Below, piece after piece: positions 62,857-64,000 of a stretch of DNA of 64,000 bases (positions are counted from its first letter, which is position 1; each line of letters begins with the position of its first letter). Source of the stretch: JBAYOE01 sp050950065 (lineage in GTDB: Bacteria > Spirochaetota > Spirochaetia > Sphaerochaetales > Sphaerochaetaceae). Made by a program: the position numbers and the translations under genes. The stretch is from positions 124,001 through 188,000 of the forward strand of contig JBMNGX010000003.1 of the NCBI GenBank assembly GCA_050950065.1, given 5' to 3'. The notes below the pieces were generated by a model. That model did no database searches. It worked only from the letters and a program-made list of their open reading frames with translations, and was not told where the DNA came from.

Positions 62857-62900
62857 TTGGGCCCCTAGTCATTAATTTAAAACTTTGTAATAATTGACTT

Positions 62901-63737
62901 ATGAGCAAAAATACAATCTCGAAACATCAAGGGGATAAGATAAATTTACATACCCACTCCCACTACTGTGGCCACGGTGGGGGGGAACTTTATGAGTATA
63001 TTGAAGTTGCTAAAAAGCTAAATTTTAGTGCTTTAGGATTTAGCGAACACTGCCCTCTTTATGATAACAGATGGTCCTCCACTCGGATGGCCTTTAGTCA
63101 AATCGACAACTATATGGATCAATGTCGCACACTACAAAAAGAGAATGATGACATCATCATCTTGTGTGGTTTTGAAGTTGATCACCATCCTGACTACCAC
63201 AAGTGGTATATAGATAACCTTGTTGATAACAACTACACCGATTATTTAGCTTTAGCTATCCACTTTGTGAAAGATTTTAATGGGGATGAAAGGTATGTGG
63301 GAAACCTTCCTTACTCAAAAAAAATGATTCATCGCTACACAGATGCCTACATTGCTGGGTTGGAAAGTAAATTGTACCAATTTGGAGTTCACCCCGATTT
63401 ATTTGGAATGTTCTATATTGATTGGGATGATGAAGCTAAAGCGTGCTCTGAGGCAATTGTACAAGCTGCTGTTGATTTAGATATCCCCCTTGAAATAAAT
63501 GGACAAGGCTTAAGAAGATCTAAAATAAACAGCAACATAGGGCCCAGATACCCCTACCCAACTAACAAATTTTGGGAGATTGCCCAATCTTTAGGTGCTA
63601 GGATCATCTTCAACACCGATGCCCACTACCCTGAAGATTTAGATGCCTCTTTAGTTGATTACCAATCTGTCACCGATTCATTAGGAATTAAAGTTGAAGG
63701 GTGGGAGATTGAGAACTACAGATTAAAGCCTATTTGA
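62901..63737 (+). CDS. PHP-domain phosphoesterase, histidinol-phosphatase (HisK) type
   Basis: 278 residues. INLHTHSHYCGHGGGELYEYIEVAKKLNFSALGFSEHCPL carries the first metal ligands, followed by GFEVDHHPDY, ALAIHFV, GVHPDLFGM and IIFNTDAHYPED. This is the class III histidinol-phosphatase family, but other phosphate monoesters are possible; no his genes are nearby. TAATAA lies 7 nt before the ATG, so the message may be leaderless. Confidence 0.82.
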   Translation: MSKNTISKHQGDKINLHTHSHYCGHGGGELYEYIEVAKKLNFSALGFSEHCPLYDNRWSSTRMAFSQIDNYMDQCRTLQKENDDIIILCGFEVDHHPDYHKWYIDNLVDNNYTDYLALAIHFVKDFNGDERYVGNLPYSKKMIHRYTDAYIAGLESKLYQFGVHPDLFGMFYIDWDDEAKACSEAIVQAAVDLDIPLEINGQGLRRSKINSNIGPRYPYPTNKFWEIAQSLGARIIFNTDAHYPEDLDASLVDYQSVTDSLGIKVEGWEIENYRLKPI

Positions 63738-64000
63738 GTTTTGAATCGGCATACAAAGAAGATTTAGCAACCACATTGTTTATTATAAAGTCGGCCAAAC
63801 GGGGAAAGTAGCGATAAAAAAGAGCTGCTAATTTCCCTAGTGGAGTTAGCACTACCCTCTTTTTTCTTTTGTTAACTGCTTTAATTATTGCCAAAGCAAC
63901 ATCTTTTTGAGTGTGGCTATTTTTTCTTTTATCTAAAGTTATTAAAGAACCATCAGAGCTATAAACAACTTTGTCTTGATCATTTTCTGTTAGCCCAACG
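63730..64000 (-). CDS. Short-chain dehydrogenase, C-terminal part (cut by window edge)
   Basis: The last 89 codons of a minus-strand gene. The end RVVLTPLGKLAALFYRYFPRLADFIINNVVAK is the typical C-terminal membrane-lining helix of a group of SDR oxidoreductases with hydrophobic substrates. Its stop at 63730-63732 overlaps the end of the convergent PHP gene by 8 nt. The catalytic region lies outside the window. Confidence 0.62.
   Translation of the reverse strand, partial: VGLTENDQDKVVYSSDGSLITLDKRKNSHTQKDVALAIIKAVNKRKKRVVLTPLGKLAALFYRYFPRLADFIINNVVAKSSLYADSKLK

Overview
The window reads as an AT-rich chromosomal segment of a diderm anaerobe. A spirochaete is my best guess, from the style of the outer-membrane barrel protein, the many lipoproteins and the UPF0158 protein, but there is no rRNA or other phylogenetic anchor, so this is inference. 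Core genes (ftsH, eno, rplM, rpsI, aroA, uvrD-like, addAB, rimO, rlmD, rlmKL) show that it is chromosome rather than plasmid or phage. I saw no insertion sequences, CRISPR array or prophage.

Layout. Bases 1-10.9 kb (minus strand): a TolC/MacA/MacB-type tripartite efflux operon that continues into a histidine kinase, an NtrC-type regulator, an M3 peptidase, an rRNA methyltransferase, an MBL-fold protein and an FMN-binding protein cut by the window edge. 11-19.5 kb: a pteridine-reductase-like SDR, ftsH, a frameshifted hslO, rlmKL, a frameshifted outer-membrane protein with a consensus promoter, and a UPF0158-GNAT fusion. 19.5-26 kb: eno, recX-rpsI-rplM, uvrD/pcrA-like and rimO. 26-33 kb: an oligopeptide ABC transporter (oppB, frameshifted oppC, oppD, oppF, oppA). 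33-43 kb: aroA-ltaE-malY and addAB. 43-46.8 kb: a CPBP protease, an exported endonuclease, an FKBP lipoprotein and cysK.

The most interesting part is 46.8-62.9 kb, an electron-transfer island. Its first half matches, gene for gene, the flavin-based extracellular electron transfer (FLEET) set known from Listeria: a PplA-like lipoprotein with three FMN-attachment domains, EetA (NusG domain II), EetB (Gx transporter), an EcfT-like protein (FmnA-like), ApbE (FmnB-like), a membrane-anchored type II NADH dehydrogenase (Ndh2) and a polyprenyl diphosphate synthase (DmkB-like). Only a DmkA-like prenyltransferase is missing from the window. Its second half is a two-domain rhodanese lipoprotein, tRNA-Sec, selA, selB, an 11-haem c-type cytochrome lipoprotein, and the resB-ccsA cytochrome c maturation genes. 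The cytochrome frame is interrupted by one in-frame TGA followed by a SECIS-like hairpin. I read it as a selenocysteine-containing multihaem cytochrome encoded directly behind the machinery that makes it. A plausible flow is NADH to Ndh2 to quinone to EetAB to FMN on PplA to the selenocytochrome to an external acceptor; everything beyond the gene identities is inference.

Two window-wide patterns stand out. First, many genes lack a leader: a -10 box lies only 6-10 nt before the start codon (aroA, addB, the CPBP gene, the SDR gene, eetA, apbE, the UPF0158-GNAT gene, the PHP gene and the endonuclease gene). Second, four genes (hslO, oppC, the outer-membrane protein, the PplA-like gene) carry a single-base frameshift and tRNA-Sec has a one-base irregularity, so base-level errors or recent decay should be considered before treating any of these as broken.
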